A stretch of 64,000 bases of DNA from SIG622 sp045596605 (GTDB lineage: Bacteria > Bacillota > Clostridia > Oscillospirales > CAG-382): positions 4,714 to 68,713 of the forward strand of contig JAZOCR010000143.1 in assembly GCA_045596605.1 (NCBI GenBank). Direction: 5' to 3'. The notes under the pieces were generated by a model. That model saw only the letters and a list, made by a program, of their open reading frames with translations. It did no database searches and was not told the origin of the DNA. This document shows positions 51,508 through 60,046 of this stretch, one piece after another (positions within the stretch are counted from its first letter, which is position 1; each line of letters begins with the position of its first letter). The translations under genes were made by a program, and so were the position numbers.

Positions 51508-53775
51508 TCACTCAAAGTTCTCTGTACGCTTTGACTCGGCTATTTTATCAGCCATAGACTGTATCTCAACGAGCTTGTAATATTTACCCTTAAGCGCCAT
51601 AAGCTCTTCCGGAGTACCGCATTCAATAATGGAACCGTTGTCTATTACAACTATCTTATTTGCCTTTGAAAGAGTTGAGAGTCTGTGCGCTATCATTATA
51701 GTAGTTCTTCCGGCAATAAGCTTTTCAATTGCCTCCTGAATAAGGTGCTCTGTTTCTGAGTCTACAGACGCCGTAGCCTCATCAAAAACAAGCATTGTAG
51801 GGTCGCGGAGCATGGCACGCGCAATAGATATACGCTGGCGCTCACCGCCTGAAAGGCCCACGCCTCTCTCGCCAAGCACCGAATCGTATCCATCGGGCTG
51901 GCGGATGATAAATTCATGTGCGTTAGCGATATCTGCGGCATTTATTACCTGTTCTACCGAAAAGCTGGTATCACCATACGCAATATTATTGTATATCGTG
52001 TCATGGAACATCTGCGGCTCCTGCTGAACATAACCAATTCGCTCTCTGTAATAGTGCATATCTATATCTTTGATATCTACACCACCAATAGTGATAGTAC
52101 CTTCATAATGATCATAGTAACGCAAAAGAAGATTTATCAAAGTTGATTTTCCAGAGCCGGTTGTTCCTACTATTCCTACTATATCACCAGGCTCAATGGT
52201 GAGATTTATATTTTTAAGTACCTTTTTAGTCCTGTCAAAAGAAAAGCTGACGTTTTTGAACTCTATTCTTCCACCCATATCCGCATCAGTATTACCACGG
52301 CCAAAATCGTGTTCAGGCTCAGCATCAAGTATATCCATTATACGCTCTACGGAAGCTATTGCTCCTTGAACAGAGTCGGAAAGATTTGCAAAGAAGTTTA
52401 CAGGCTCATAAAACATTGTTGCATAGGAAATAAATGATACCAGAAGGCCAACCGAAATCGTACCGGAGTTTCCAAGTTCAATGCCGTTTATTACAAGAGT
52501 ACCACCAAGCGCCCATATTATAACGCTTCCGCAGCTCATAAGGCAGTTTACGATAGCAGGATACGCATTAAGTATCTTACCTGCCTTGGTATTGATAATA
52601 CGCCACTCTTCTACTGTGCTTTCAAATTTTTCTGCCGACCTTTTCTCGTTGGCAAAAGATTTTACAACTCGTATTCCGGGAATAGTATCCGTGAGCACAG
52701 AGGTGACAGCAGAAGACCTTTTCCAGATGCGTCGGTAAAAAGGAGCGATCTTCTTTCGGAACAATCGTGAACCGATAACTACTATCGGAACCGGAACAAG
52801 CGAAAAAAGAGTCAATTTCCAGTTTATGAAAAGCATAACTACGATGATGCCGATAAGCTTGAAAAACTGCACGACAACTTCCTGTGTCATTCTGAGCATA
52901 AACGCCTGAATTGTAGCTGTGTCACTGCTTATGCGGTTTATTACCGAACCCGTAGAGGTTTTATCGTAAAAACGCATAGGTAAGTACTGCGCTTTTTCAT
53001 AAACGTCAATTTTCAGTCTGGAAATTATTTTATTTCCCGAAACACGAAGCATATATCCTCGCACACCGGCAAGAAGCCAGTGTAACACATGTGTTGAAAC
53101 AAGCAGAATTACAACAACAGAAAGTGCGTATTTGTCTTTGTTTGGCAAAATTTCATCCACCATAGATTTTGTAAGAAGTGGAGGAAGCATTGCCATTGCT
53201 GTGGTAAGAACTGAAATAATTACAGAAATAACCAGTATCAGTGTTTCCGGCTTTATATACTTCACAAGACGACTGAAAAGCTTTCCTTTTTTCATGCAGT
53301 ACACACAGGGAGCACCGGGAGAAGAAAGCGTTCTTCCGCATTTAGGACACACAGAAAGCATCTTATCATAGACCGAACTAATCATATCAAGTGCCACTTC
53401 TTGGTGAACACCGTCGCGAATATCCTTAACGTAAGTAACGAATGCATCGCAAAGTGATGTAACCGTGAAAGTAAATCTGAAAATATCCACATAATTTTTT
53501 CCGTCGAAGGAAATACGCATAACCGCATTTCCGTACATACGTTTATTATATATTTCTTTAACATCTGAAAATGTGTATTTTTCAGAGCATTCATTATCGG
53601 TAAAGCTGTAGGTAAAAAAATGGGTTGATGTAGCAAGAAGTATGTTCTGACCATACTTTGCGTTCTTTGACACTTCGCCCACTATCCCAAAAAGTATCGG
53701 CTCGTCAGATAAAGTAAGCAATTTATCAATCTGTTGGTCGGTTAGATTTTTATTGATCAAAAAAATTTTTTCCAT
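51508..53775 (-). CDS. ABC exporter with N-terminal extension and zinc ribbon
   Basis: 755 residues, about 170 longer than a normal half-transporter. Residues 1-135 form a soluble beta-rich domain of PH-like appearance (ILLATSTHFFTYSF, VMRISFDGKNYVDIFRF). A zinc ribbon follows with Cys143-x2-Cys146 and Cys157-x2-Cys160. Then a six-TM exporter core (about 175-480) and an NBD with Walker A GTTGSGKSTL, signature LSGGERQR, Walker B MLVFDEATASVD and H-loop MIAHRLS. A type IV ABC exporter (MsbA-like). Paired with DUF1854. Consensus-like promoter at 53817-53845. Substrate unknown. Confidence 0.9.
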   Translation of the reverse strand: MEKIFLINKNLTDQQIDKLLTLSDEPILFGIVGEVSKNAKYGQNILLATSTHFFTYSFTDNECSEKYTFSDVKEIYNKRMYGNAVMRISFDGKNYVDIFRFTFTVTSLCDAFVTYVKDIRDGVHQEVALDMISSVYDKMLSVCPKCGRTLSSPGAPCVYCMKKGKLFSRLVKYIKPETLILVISVIISVLTTAMAMLPPLLTKSMVDEILPNKDKYALSVVVILLVSTHVLHWLLAGVRGYMLRVSGNKIISRLKIDVYEKAQYLPMRFYDKTSTGSVINRISSDTATIQAFMLRMTQEVVVQFFKLIGIIVVMLFINWKLTLFSLVPVPIVVIGSRLFRKKIAPFYRRIWKRSSAVTSVLTDTIPGIRVVKSFANEKRSAEKFESTVEEWRIINTKAGKILNAYPAIVNCLMSCGSVIIWALGGTLVINGIELGNSGTISVGLLVSFISYATMFYEPVNFFANLSDSVQGAIASVERIMDILDAEPEHDFGRGNTDADMGGRIEFKNVSFSFDRTKKVLKNINLTIEPGDIVGIVGTTGSGKSTLINLLLRYYDHYEGTITIGGVDIKDIDMHYYRERIGYVQQEPQMFHDTIYNNIAYGDTSFSVEQVINAADIANAHEFIIRQPDGYDSVLGERGVGLSGGERQRISIARAMLRDPTMLVFDEATASVDSETEHLIQEAIEKLIAGRTTIMIAHRLSTLSKANKIVVIDNGSIIECGTPEELMALKGKYYKLVEIQSMADKIAESKRTENFE

Positions 53776-53816
53776 ATTTGTACAGTCCTTGTTATGTTCC
53801 TCTTTTTTGTTTTTTT

Positions 53817-53845
53817 ATTGTATCATTATCTGACAAAAAAGTCAA
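53817..53845 (-). promoter_or_regulatory. Promoter of the ABC exporter-DUF1854 operon
   Basis: Minus-strand TTGACT (53840-53845), 17-bp spacer, TACAAT (53817-53822). Confidence 0.7.
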
Positions 53846-53880
53846 CTGATTCCGGTAATATTTTACCTTTATGGTCGTAT

Positions 53881-53917
53881 AAAAAATCACACCCTGTATG
53901 TCGGGTGTGATTTTTTT
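53881..53917 (-). terminator. Terminator of the DUF4830 gene
   Basis: AAAAAATCACACCC/GGGTGTGATTTTTT, symmetrical and T-flanked on both strands. Confidence 0.9.
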
Positions 53918-53928
53918 CCGGACGTATT

Positions 53929-54453
53929 TCAACACTTAGAGTTGTCACTCTCTCCAAAGTCAATAAAGGTGCGGACAAATCCACCGTAGTCACGGGAGGA
54001 AATGTCACCGCCTACAACCTTGTTTTTGTGTACGAATAACGTAAGATATACCTTGCCTGACTGACTTGGGTCGGGGGAAGGATAGTTTGTAATTTCAAAG
54101 GTGTAACGGTGCAGAGTTTTACCTCTGTATTTTGAAAGGTCAAAGCCCTGCTGCCTCTGAATGTCGTTGTACTTTTTGTATACCGCATCAAAAACCTTGG
54201 GCAAATCAACGTCGGTGGAGTTGTATGCAGGAGTTTTCACCTGGATACCAAGAGAAGAAATGAAATTCTGCAGATCCTCCTCCGTCTTTATACCGTCAAA
54301 CTTAATGCTTTTTTCCGATGCCGCAACAGTCAGAGCGTTTGCGGAGGCATCCCTTTCCGGAAGAAATCCTATAACTGCAGCTACCGCTATGGCGGATAAA
54401 AGCAGCAGCCCCACAAGCTTTATTTTTGATGCCTTCAGTGAATAAACGAACAT
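53929..54453 (-). CDS. DUF4830 membrane-anchored protein
   Basis: 174 residues. A basic N-terminus and one TM helix (about 11-30), then the DUF4830 core: EEDLQNFISSLGIQV, VFDAVYKKYNDIQRQQGFDLSKYRGKTLHRYTFEITNYP and VVGGDISSRDYGGF. These proteins are common in Clostridia, often in spore-former genomes, and have no assigned role. Extracytoplasmic domain. Monocistronic between its own terminator and an upstream gap. Confidence 0.8.
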   Translation of the reverse strand: MFVYSLKASKIKLVGLLLLSAIAVAAVIGFLPERDASANALTVAASEKSIKFDGIKTEEDLQNFISSLGIQVKTPAYNSTDVDLPKVFDAVYKKYNDIQRQQGFDLSKYRGKTLHRYTFEITNYPSPDPSQSGKVYLTLFVHKNKVVGGDISSRDYGGFVRTFIDFGESDNSKC

Positions 54454-54566
54454 AATATATAACCTCCCGCAAAAGTATCTTAAATACTTGATTTGTCGTA
54501 GTAATATTTATATTAACGGCGACAGCTTCTTATGACGGGAGATCTGAAAATTTTATTTGATTTTTT

Positions 54567-55058
54567 TTAAGACTTGCTTTTTTTAGCTCTGAGACTTGCA
54601 AAAAAATCCCTTAGCAAATCCGAGCATTCTTTTTCAAGTATGCCAAATTCCACCTTTGGCCTATGATTAAAAGGAAAGTCATTCATGTTCACGACGCCAC
54701 CGAAGCAGCCTGCCTTGCTGTCGGGAGCACCAATATACAGGTTTCTTATACGGGAATTTATTATCGCCCCCGCACACATAGGACAAGGCTCAAGGGTAAC
54801 GTAAAGGTCACAGTCAAAAAGTCTCCAGCCACCAAGTCTTTTGCATGCCTTGTTTATCGCTTCAAGCTCTGCGTGGTAAAGAGCGTTTTTACCCCTTTCA
54901 CGCCTGTTTCTGCCACTTGCGACTATGTGCCCTGCGTAAACCACAACAGCTCCGACGGGAACTTCACCCTCAAGGGCCGCCTTTTCTGCCGCACGAAGTG
55001 CTGCTCTCATATAGTAGTTTTTGGATTTTTCCTTTATCGGTATTATATCTTTTTTCAT
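54567..55058 (-). CDS. tadA: tRNA-specific adenosine deaminase
   Basis: Converts A34 to inosine in tRNA-Arg(ACG). 163 residues. Zinc/catalytic motifs YHAELEAI (His, Glu) and LEPCPMCAGAI (two Cys), with GEVPVGAVVV and a late GCFGGVVNMN typical of TadA rather than cytidine deaminases. The first 15 residues are extra and basic. One base separates it from the CPBP gene upstream, so the pair is likely co-transcribed. Confidence 0.94.
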   Translation of the reverse strand: MKKDIIPIKEKSKNYYMRAALRAAEKAALEGEVPVGAVVVYAGHIVASGRNRRERGKNALYHAELEAINKACKRLGGWRLFDCDLYVTLEPCPMCAGAIINSRIRNLYIGAPDSKAGCFGGVVNMNDFPFNHRPKVEFGILEKECSDLLRDFFASLRAKKSKS

Positions 55059-55059
55059 A

Positions 55060-56097
55060 TCATCTGAAATATGTGCTCATCGTTTCAAGGAAAACAAGGA
55101 TAAAGTAAATTATCATTACAGGAGAGGCAAAGGCAGAGAAGGTCTCTCGCACTGTAAGCTTTCCGAAAACGGGGGCACAGTCATTCCTTTCGGATAGTTG
55201 TATTTTGTTCTTTCCCACAAGATAGACGGCGCAGATAAGCCCTGCGGCGAGAAGCACCACATAGCTAAGAGAGCTGTAAAGGTTAAAAATTTCAGGAGAA
55301 ACCAGCACCTCGATGTAGTCAAGGGAGCAGGAGTATGCGTTGTTAAGAAAATGAATAACAACGCAGGTAAGTATCGAGCCTGTTTTTACAGCAATAAATG
55401 CAAGAAGCAAGCCGTAAACAAAGCTGTACATCATCTGCTCAATGCTTCCGTGAACGGAGGCAAAAAACACTGCACTTCCCACAATTGCAAAGGATTTACC
55501 GTAAGGCATGAGCTCTGATAGAATTATCCCTCTGAAAACAAATTCCTCAAGAAGCGGGGGAAGAAGAGCGATGGAAATGAAATCAATAATAAATTCAGTG
55601 GTGTTCTGCGCTACCGGCATATCGTAAACTGAGCTGTCAAAGCCGAGAAGTCCGGTAAAAATCGAACTAAGCCCCGACATAGTGTAGGCAAAGGCAAAAC
55701 AGCATGCCGCAAAGCATAAAACCGACATAGGACCAAGCTTTTGTTTTTCCTCGTCAGACTTTATTTTAAGGCACCGGGAAAAATGCTTTTTCCTCAGAAC
55801 TATATAAACAATGCCGGGCACGGCAAGCTGAGCTACGTACAGGAAAACGTCAATAATACGGCTTACGAAATCCAGTGCATTATCTGTAAGCTGAACGTAA
55901 ATTTGCAAATATTCAATTACTGCATAATAAATTATCAGAAATACAAATACAGTAAGGTACGTTCCGAGAAGCATACAGCAAATGCAGGACAAGGTCTTTC
56001 TAAGCTCTTTTTTTCTTCTGCTTTTTTCTATCGCTTCACGGTAGTAAAGCTCATCCGGAATATCGTTTTGAAAATTTGTGCTATTCAAATGCTTCAC
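55060..56097 (-). CDS. CPBP-family intramembrane metalloprotease
   Basis: 345 residues, about eight TM helices. The CPBP/Abi motifs are visible: EEFVFRGIILSEL (Glu-Glu...Arg), FFASVHGS (His) and VIHFLNNAYS (His...Asn), the metal site of Rce1-like proteases. Such proteins process prenylated proteins or confer bacteriocin self-immunity; no bacteriocin gene is seen here. Promoter at 56134-56162. Confidence 0.9.
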   Translation of the reverse strand: MKHLNSTNFQNDIPDELYYREAIEKSRRKKELRKTLSCICCMLLGTYLTVFVFLIIYYAVIEYLQIYVQLTDNALDFVSRIIDVFLYVAQLAVPGIVYIVLRKKHFSRCLKIKSDEEKQKLGPMSVLCFAACCFAFAYTMSGLSSIFTGLLGFDSSVYDMPVAQNTTEFIIDFISIALLPPLLEEFVFRGIILSELMPYGKSFAIVGSAVFFASVHGSIEQMMYSFVYGLLLAFIAVKTGSILTCVVIHFLNNAYSCSLDYIEVLVSPEIFNLYSSLSYVVLLAAGLICAVYLVGKNKIQLSERNDCAPVFGKLTVRETFSAFASPVMIIYFILVFLETMSTYFR

Positions 56098-56133
56098 CTT
56101 CTTTTGTAGTGGGCTAAGGCTTATACTTTTTAT

Positions 56134-56162
56134 ATAATATCATACTTTTGTTATTTATTCAA
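56134..56162 (-). promoter_or_regulatory. Promoter of the CPBP-tadA operon
   Basis: Minus-strand TTGAAT (56157-56162), 17-bp spacer, TATTAT (56134-56139). Confidence 0.6.
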
Positions 56163-56191
56163 GAGTTATATTGTAAAGTAGGGAAATAAAA

Positions 56192-56231
56192 ATACCGCCA
56201 AAGCAGACAAAGTCTTGCTTTGACGGTTTAT
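56192..56231 (-). terminator. Terminator of the DHHW lipoprotein gene
   Basis: ACCGTCAAAGCA/TGCTTTGGCGGT stem (one G-T pair); on the minus strand it is followed by ATTTTTATTT. Confidence 0.85.
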
Positions 56232-56246
56232 GTAAGCCTATATACC

Positions 56247-57563
56247 TTATGACATTACCTTGGATTTAAGATACCCCTGAAGACTCGCCGCTCCCTGTAC
56301 GTTGTTTATAATAAGAGCGTCGGTAATGCCGTATTCTGAAATAATGCTGCTAACGGAGTCAGTGTCCTTGCGAATGTCAATAACTATAATTTCATCGTAG
56401 TAGTCAACCATATAGGGCACAAACGCATTACCGTAGGACTCCTTGAAAACGATAAGCTTTTTGCCTGTGGTGTTTGACGTCTTAATGTGGGTAAAGGGCT
56501 GGTCACCGCATATAAACATTACGGAATAGTTGTTGGTGTTTGTGTTCAGCACCTGACCCTTATATGTAATGCCACCGCTTGTGTATGTCATTGTTGCTTC
56601 GGCTTTAGGAAGATGTGCAACCGTGTAGTCCGGATTTGTTTTAAGAGAAGCAGCACCGCCGGAGAAGCCGTAAAGAGAACCGGTGTAGCCGGTATTTATA
56701 ACCGTCGTGTAATCAGAAAGCTCACGGGGAGTTATGCCGTTTGCTTCACAGTAAGCACGGGAGGCGTAGTATGCACCAAGACTTGTCCAGTGATGGTCCG
56801 TTCTGTAGTATGTGTATTCACCCTTGTGTGCGGAAAGCTCACCCATACAGTCTGCCTTTTTTACAGACTCCGACATCATAGCATATGTAGCACTTATGTG
56901 CTTGGTCTGATTTTCCTCGCCGTCTGCATACCCCTCCGGAGAAAGAAAAGCACACGCCTTGGGAATAAGCAGGCTTGTTACGTTAAGAGAGGGATACTTT
57001 GCCGCAAAGTCGTTTACAATCTGTGCATATGACTCGTTGCCGCTTTCTCTGAGTCTGAAGTATTCAAGCCCGTAGTCACCGCAGACAAGAACGCTGTTTG
57101 CGTAGTATGCGGATATGCTGTTTGAAAAGTGACCGGTATTCTGGGTTTCCGGAATATACTGGGTTACTCCGTTTTTGTAGTTTACAGTGTTGTCGCAGGT
57201 CGCACATTTTGCGCTCTTTCCGTCGGCGGAAGTAACGTAGTTGTGTTCTATAACGTCTGCCAGAGTAATGCCGCATTCTGTGCAGGTTTCCTCTATTCTG
57301 CAGGTTGCCGCTCCCGAGGACTTGTGTCCGTGAGCCTTTTCTATTAGGGCAGAGCATACGGTACATACCGAGTCGTTTGTACAGTCAGCCGCTTTATCAG
57401 GAGTATGCTCTGTTGCGGCAGTTACTACCTTACCGCAGGAATCACATACCTTGTCAAGAGTGCAGTCCACAGTTGTTACCGTGTGGGTGTGAGCGCACCC
57501 GGTGAGAAAAGCAGTAATAATGATAGCCGTAATTAATGAAGTATGAAGCATTTTGTTTTTCAT
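56247..57563 (-). CDS. DHHW-family (AlgX/AlgJ-like) lipoprotein with Cys-rich repeats
   Basis: 438 residues. Lipobox LTGC with Cys23. Residues about 30-130 hold four Cys-rich units of about 27 residues with the rhythm C-x5-C-x2-C...EH (VDCTLDKVCDSCGKVV, ADCTNDSVCTVCSALI, ATCRIEETCTECGITL, then a shorter one). The catalytic-looking part contains YYRTDHHWTSLGAYY (about 252-256), equivalent to the Asp/His motif of the SGNH-like AlgX/AlgJ fold, and a serine in FKESYGNAFVPYM (about 374). Possibly an O-acetyltransferase or esterase of surface glycans. Substrate unknown. Confidence 0.78.
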   Translation of the reverse strand: MKNKMLHTSLITAIIITAFLTGCAHTHTVTTVDCTLDKVCDSCGKVVTAATEHTPDKAADCTNDSVCTVCSALIEKAHGHKSSGAATCRIEETCTECGITLADVIEHNYVTSADGKSAKCATCDNTVNYKNGVTQYIPETQNTGHFSNSISAYYANSVLVCGDYGLEYFRLRESGNESYAQIVNDFAAKYPSLNVTSLLIPKACAFLSPEGYADGEENQTKHISATYAMMSESVKKADCMGELSAHKGEYTYYRTDHHWTSLGAYYASRAYCEANGITPRELSDYTTVINTGYTGSLYGFSGGAASLKTNPDYTVAHLPKAEATMTYTSGGITYKGQVLNTNTNNYSVMFICGDQPFTHIKTSNTTGKKLIVFKESYGNAFVPYMVDYYDEIIVIDIRKDTDSVSSIISEYGITDALIINNVQGAASLQGYLKSKVMS

Positions 57564-57679
57564 TACCTTTGTCCTTTACTGAAATAGGTTTAATATATTC
57601 ATATTTATTATCCGGTTTTGATATTTTACCACAAGAAAAAAGAGAATTTATAAACGCAGTATAAAATAATGTCGAATTT

Positions 57680-58291
57680 TTACTTATTTCCTTTCGACGT
57701 TTTACTGCGCTTTTTTGAATTTTTCTTTGTGGAAAATCCAAAATATCCGATTTTTCGTCCAAGCTCAAAATATTCTCCGTGAGCAAAAGCCATAAGACCG
57801 GCATTATCAAGATGAAGCTTTCCGCCGCTGTCAATAAGAGCCTCGTCAACATTTGTGCAAAGAATATCCGCCACAAACATATCATGACTTCCAAGCTCCA
57901 CAATATCCGTCACACGACACTCAAGGGAAAGAGGACATTCTTTTATGGCTGGTGCCGAAACAGTATTTGATTTTTCTTCGGTAAAATCACACTTTTTAAA
58001 TTTGTCAACCTTTTTGCCGGTGTAAATACCGCAGTAGTCAACCTTTTTTGCAAGTGCCTTTGTCGGAAGATTTATAACAAATTCACCGCTGTTTTTTATT
58101 ATATCGTAGGAGCATCTGCTCTTTCTTATGGAAACGTAGGTCTTTGCAGGCACCGTATTTATTATTCCGGTCCAGGCGACCGTTATAATATTTGACTTCT
58201 CGTTTCCCTCCTTGTCCTTTCCCTTGCAGGATACAAGAACCGCAGGAAGCGGAGCAAGAAGCGCACCTCCACGCCAGCTTGTTTTTGCCAT
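57680..58291 (-). CDS. Flavin reductase-like FMN-binding protein
   Basis: 203 residues with the split-barrel pattern: LLAPLPAVLVSCKGK at the N-terminus, SNIITVAWTGIINTVPAKTYVSIR, FVINLPTKALAKKVDYCGI and a late LECRVTDIVELGSHDMFVADI. Binds FMN; relatives reduce flavins or act as electron-transfer proteins. The C-terminus is a Lys/Ser-rich tail. Divergent from the EamA gene over a 101-bp gap with phased repeats. Confidence 0.87.
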   Translation of the reverse strand: MAKTSWRGGALLAPLPAVLVSCKGKDKEGNEKSNIITVAWTGIINTVPAKTYVSIRKSRCSYDIIKNSGEFVINLPTKALAKKVDYCGIYTGKKVDKFKKCDFTEEKSNTVSAPAIKECPLSLECRVTDIVELGSHDMFVADILCTNVDEALIDSGGKLHLDNAGLMAFAHGEYFELGRKIGYFGFSTKKNSKKRSKTSKGNK

Positions 58292-58308
58292 AGCCTTTAT
58301 ACCTCAAC

Positions 58309-58361
58309 TGTTTTAAAATTTACATATAAATGTTTTAAAATAAATAAAAATGCTGTAAAAT
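58309..58361. promoter_or_regulatory. Three phased direct repeats in a divergent promoter region
   Basis: TGTTTTAAAAT at 58309-58319 and 58331-58341, and TGCTGTAAAAT at 58351-58361, spaced 22 and 20 bp, about two helical turns. They sit between the flavoprotein and EamA genes and could bind a regulator or simply form AT-rich promoter DNA. Confidence 0.4.
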
Positions 58362-58392
58362 AACTCTATCACTAAAGAAAAGAGAACTTATA

Positions 58393-59292
58393 ATGAAAGT
58401 AAATACCGGAAAATTTGTCGGACATATACTTGCATTTATCGTTGAAGCCATATGGGCGGTAACCTACGTTGCCACAGAGCTTCTTATAAAATCCGGCTTC
58501 ACCGAGCTTCAGATACTCGTAATGCGCTTTGTCCTTGCACTTTTGGTGCTGTATATAATAAATCCGAAAATCTATAAGCCGCAAAGCTTAAAGCAGGAGC
58601 TGTCTTTCTTTCTTCTTTCGGTTTTCGGAATGACCTGCTATTACCTTTTTGAAAACCTTGCAATAGGAAAAACCGACGGCACAAACGTGTCAATCATCAT
58701 AAGCTTTGCCCCAATCCTTACACTTATCGGCAGCGTTTTGCTGCGCAAAAAAGATAAGGTTACGTTTTTTGAGGTTTTCGGCTTTATCCTTGCAATAACC
58801 GGGGTTATAATGGTGGTGTTCAACGGCACCGTCGTACTGTCCTTTAATATGCTCGGATATATCCTTGCCTTTGGCGCAGCGCTTTCCTGGGCAATATATT
58901 CAGTAATGCTGGAAGGATATCTTCAGAAATACGACAGCATAATTATCACAAGACGAATGCTTATATATTCATTACTTCTTCTTGTCCCCGCAATGCTTGC
59001 AAAGGACGGCGTGCCGAGTCTTCCCCTTGTTTTCACACCGGGCGCACTCCTGTCGCTTTCACTTCTCGGAATTTTCGGCGGAAGCCTTTGCTATATATGG
59101 TGGAACAGCGCAGTAAAAAGAATAGGCGTTGTTACCACAACCAACTACATATACCTTAGTCCCTTTATAACTATGATTTTTGCATATTTCGTAGCGGATA
59201 CAAGAATAACCCCTATGGGCGCACTTGGCGCAGTTCTGATAATCGGTGGGGTAGTCCTTTCCGACCTGAAGCCGGCAAAGGCAAAAGAATAA
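58393..59292 (+). CDS. EamA-family (DMT) transporter
   Basis: 299 residues, ten hydrophobic segments in two EamA halves. The first half has VEAIWAVTYVATELLIKSGF and FENLAIGKTDGTNVSIIISFAPILTLIGS; the second repeats the theme with GFGAALSWAIYSVML-like and NYIYLSPFITMIFAYFVADTRI. Exports metabolites or takes up nucleotide sugars in different bacteria; substrate unknown. SD aagaga before the ATG. Confidence 0.9.
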   Translation: MKVNTGKFVGHILAFIVEAIWAVTYVATELLIKSGFTELQILVMRFVLALLVLYIINPKIYKPQSLKQELSFFLLSVFGMTCYYLFENLAIGKTDGTNVSIIISFAPILTLIGSVLLRKKDKVTFFEVFGFILAITGVIMVVFNGTVVLSFNMLGYILAFGAALSWAIYSVMLEGYLQKYDSIIITRRMLIYSLLLLVPAMLAKDGVPSLPLVFTPGALLSLSLLGIFGGSLCYIWWNSAVKRIGVVTTTNYIYLSPFITMIFAYFVADTRITPMGALGAVLIIGGVVLSDLKPAKAKE

Positions 59293-59314
59293 CCCTTTTA
59301 GATAAAATACTCTA

Positions 59315-60046
59315 TTAAAGGGGCTTCTTGACTATCTGAGCGTATCTTCTCGGATACTGCATCGGTGTGGATTTTACTTTCTTTATTACCACAAGAGAAT
59401 GATGAAGCACCTCGCCGTCTGTGCTTTGCGGAAGCTCTACCTCATATGTCTTCACGTATTTTCCACCAAGCTTTGCAATTGCTCCCTTTGATATTTCAAG
59501 TTCCTCACTTGCACCGGTTGCCTTGTAGGCAATAAAGGCTCCTCCCACCTTTACAAAGGGAAGACAAAGCTCAAGCAGCACCGGCAGTGATGCTACCGCT
59601 CTTGAAACAGCAACATCAAAATTCTCACGGTACTTCTTGTCTGAGGATACCTCCTCTGCACGAACCGGAAGAAATTCGGCGTCTATTCCAAGCTTTTCGC
59701 AGGCACTCTGTGTGAATTTCAGCTTTTTAGCCGTGCTGTCAAGGAACGTGGTCTTTATGTCACGTCTTACGTGGGACAGCGGAAGTCCCGGAAAGCCGGC
59801 ACCGCAGCCAACGTCTATTACCGATGCACCACCCGGAATAAGGTAAAAAATCAGTGACGCAAGTGAGTCCGCAAAATGCTTTATCGCAACACCCTCATGC
59901 GTCTTTATTGCGGTAAGATTTGTGTGGGAGTTAAATTCCAGAAGAAGTTCACACAGCACACCAAAATCCGAAAGTGCACTCTCTGTAATACTTATGTTGT
60001 TTTTTTTGCAGAAATCCTGTAAAATAGTTATAACCTCAGAGTTCAT
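59315..60046 (-). CDS. rsmG: 16S rRNA (guanine527-N7)-methyltransferase
   Basis: 243 residues. Family signatures FNSHTNLTAIKTHEGVAIKHFADSL, the SAM-binding VIDVGCGAGFPGLPL and SRAVASLPVLLELCLPFV, with a C-terminal RYAQIVKKPL. Modifies G527 in 16S rRNA; loss gives low-level streptomycin resistance in other bacteria. Start ATG at 60046, back-to-back with the QueG-like gene. rsmG next to a ParB-family gene recalls the rsmG-noc arrangement of Firmicutes. Confidence 0.95.
   Translation of the reverse strand: MNSEVITILQDFCKKNNISITESALSDFGVLCELLLEFNSHTNLTAIKTHEGVAIKHFADSLASLIFYLIPGGASVIDVGCGAGFPGLPLSHVRRDIKTTFLDSTAKKLKFTQSACEKLGIDAEFLPVRAEEVSSDKKYRENFDVAVSRAVASLPVLLELCLPFVKVGGAFIAYKATGASEELEISKGAIAKLGGKYVKTYEVELPQSTDGEVLHHSLVVIKKVKSTPMQYPRRYAQIVKKPL

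Noticed and set aside
55060..56097. Bacteriocin immunity locus around the CPBP protease
   Set aside because: No precursor peptide or modification gene nearby, and it is coupled to tadA.
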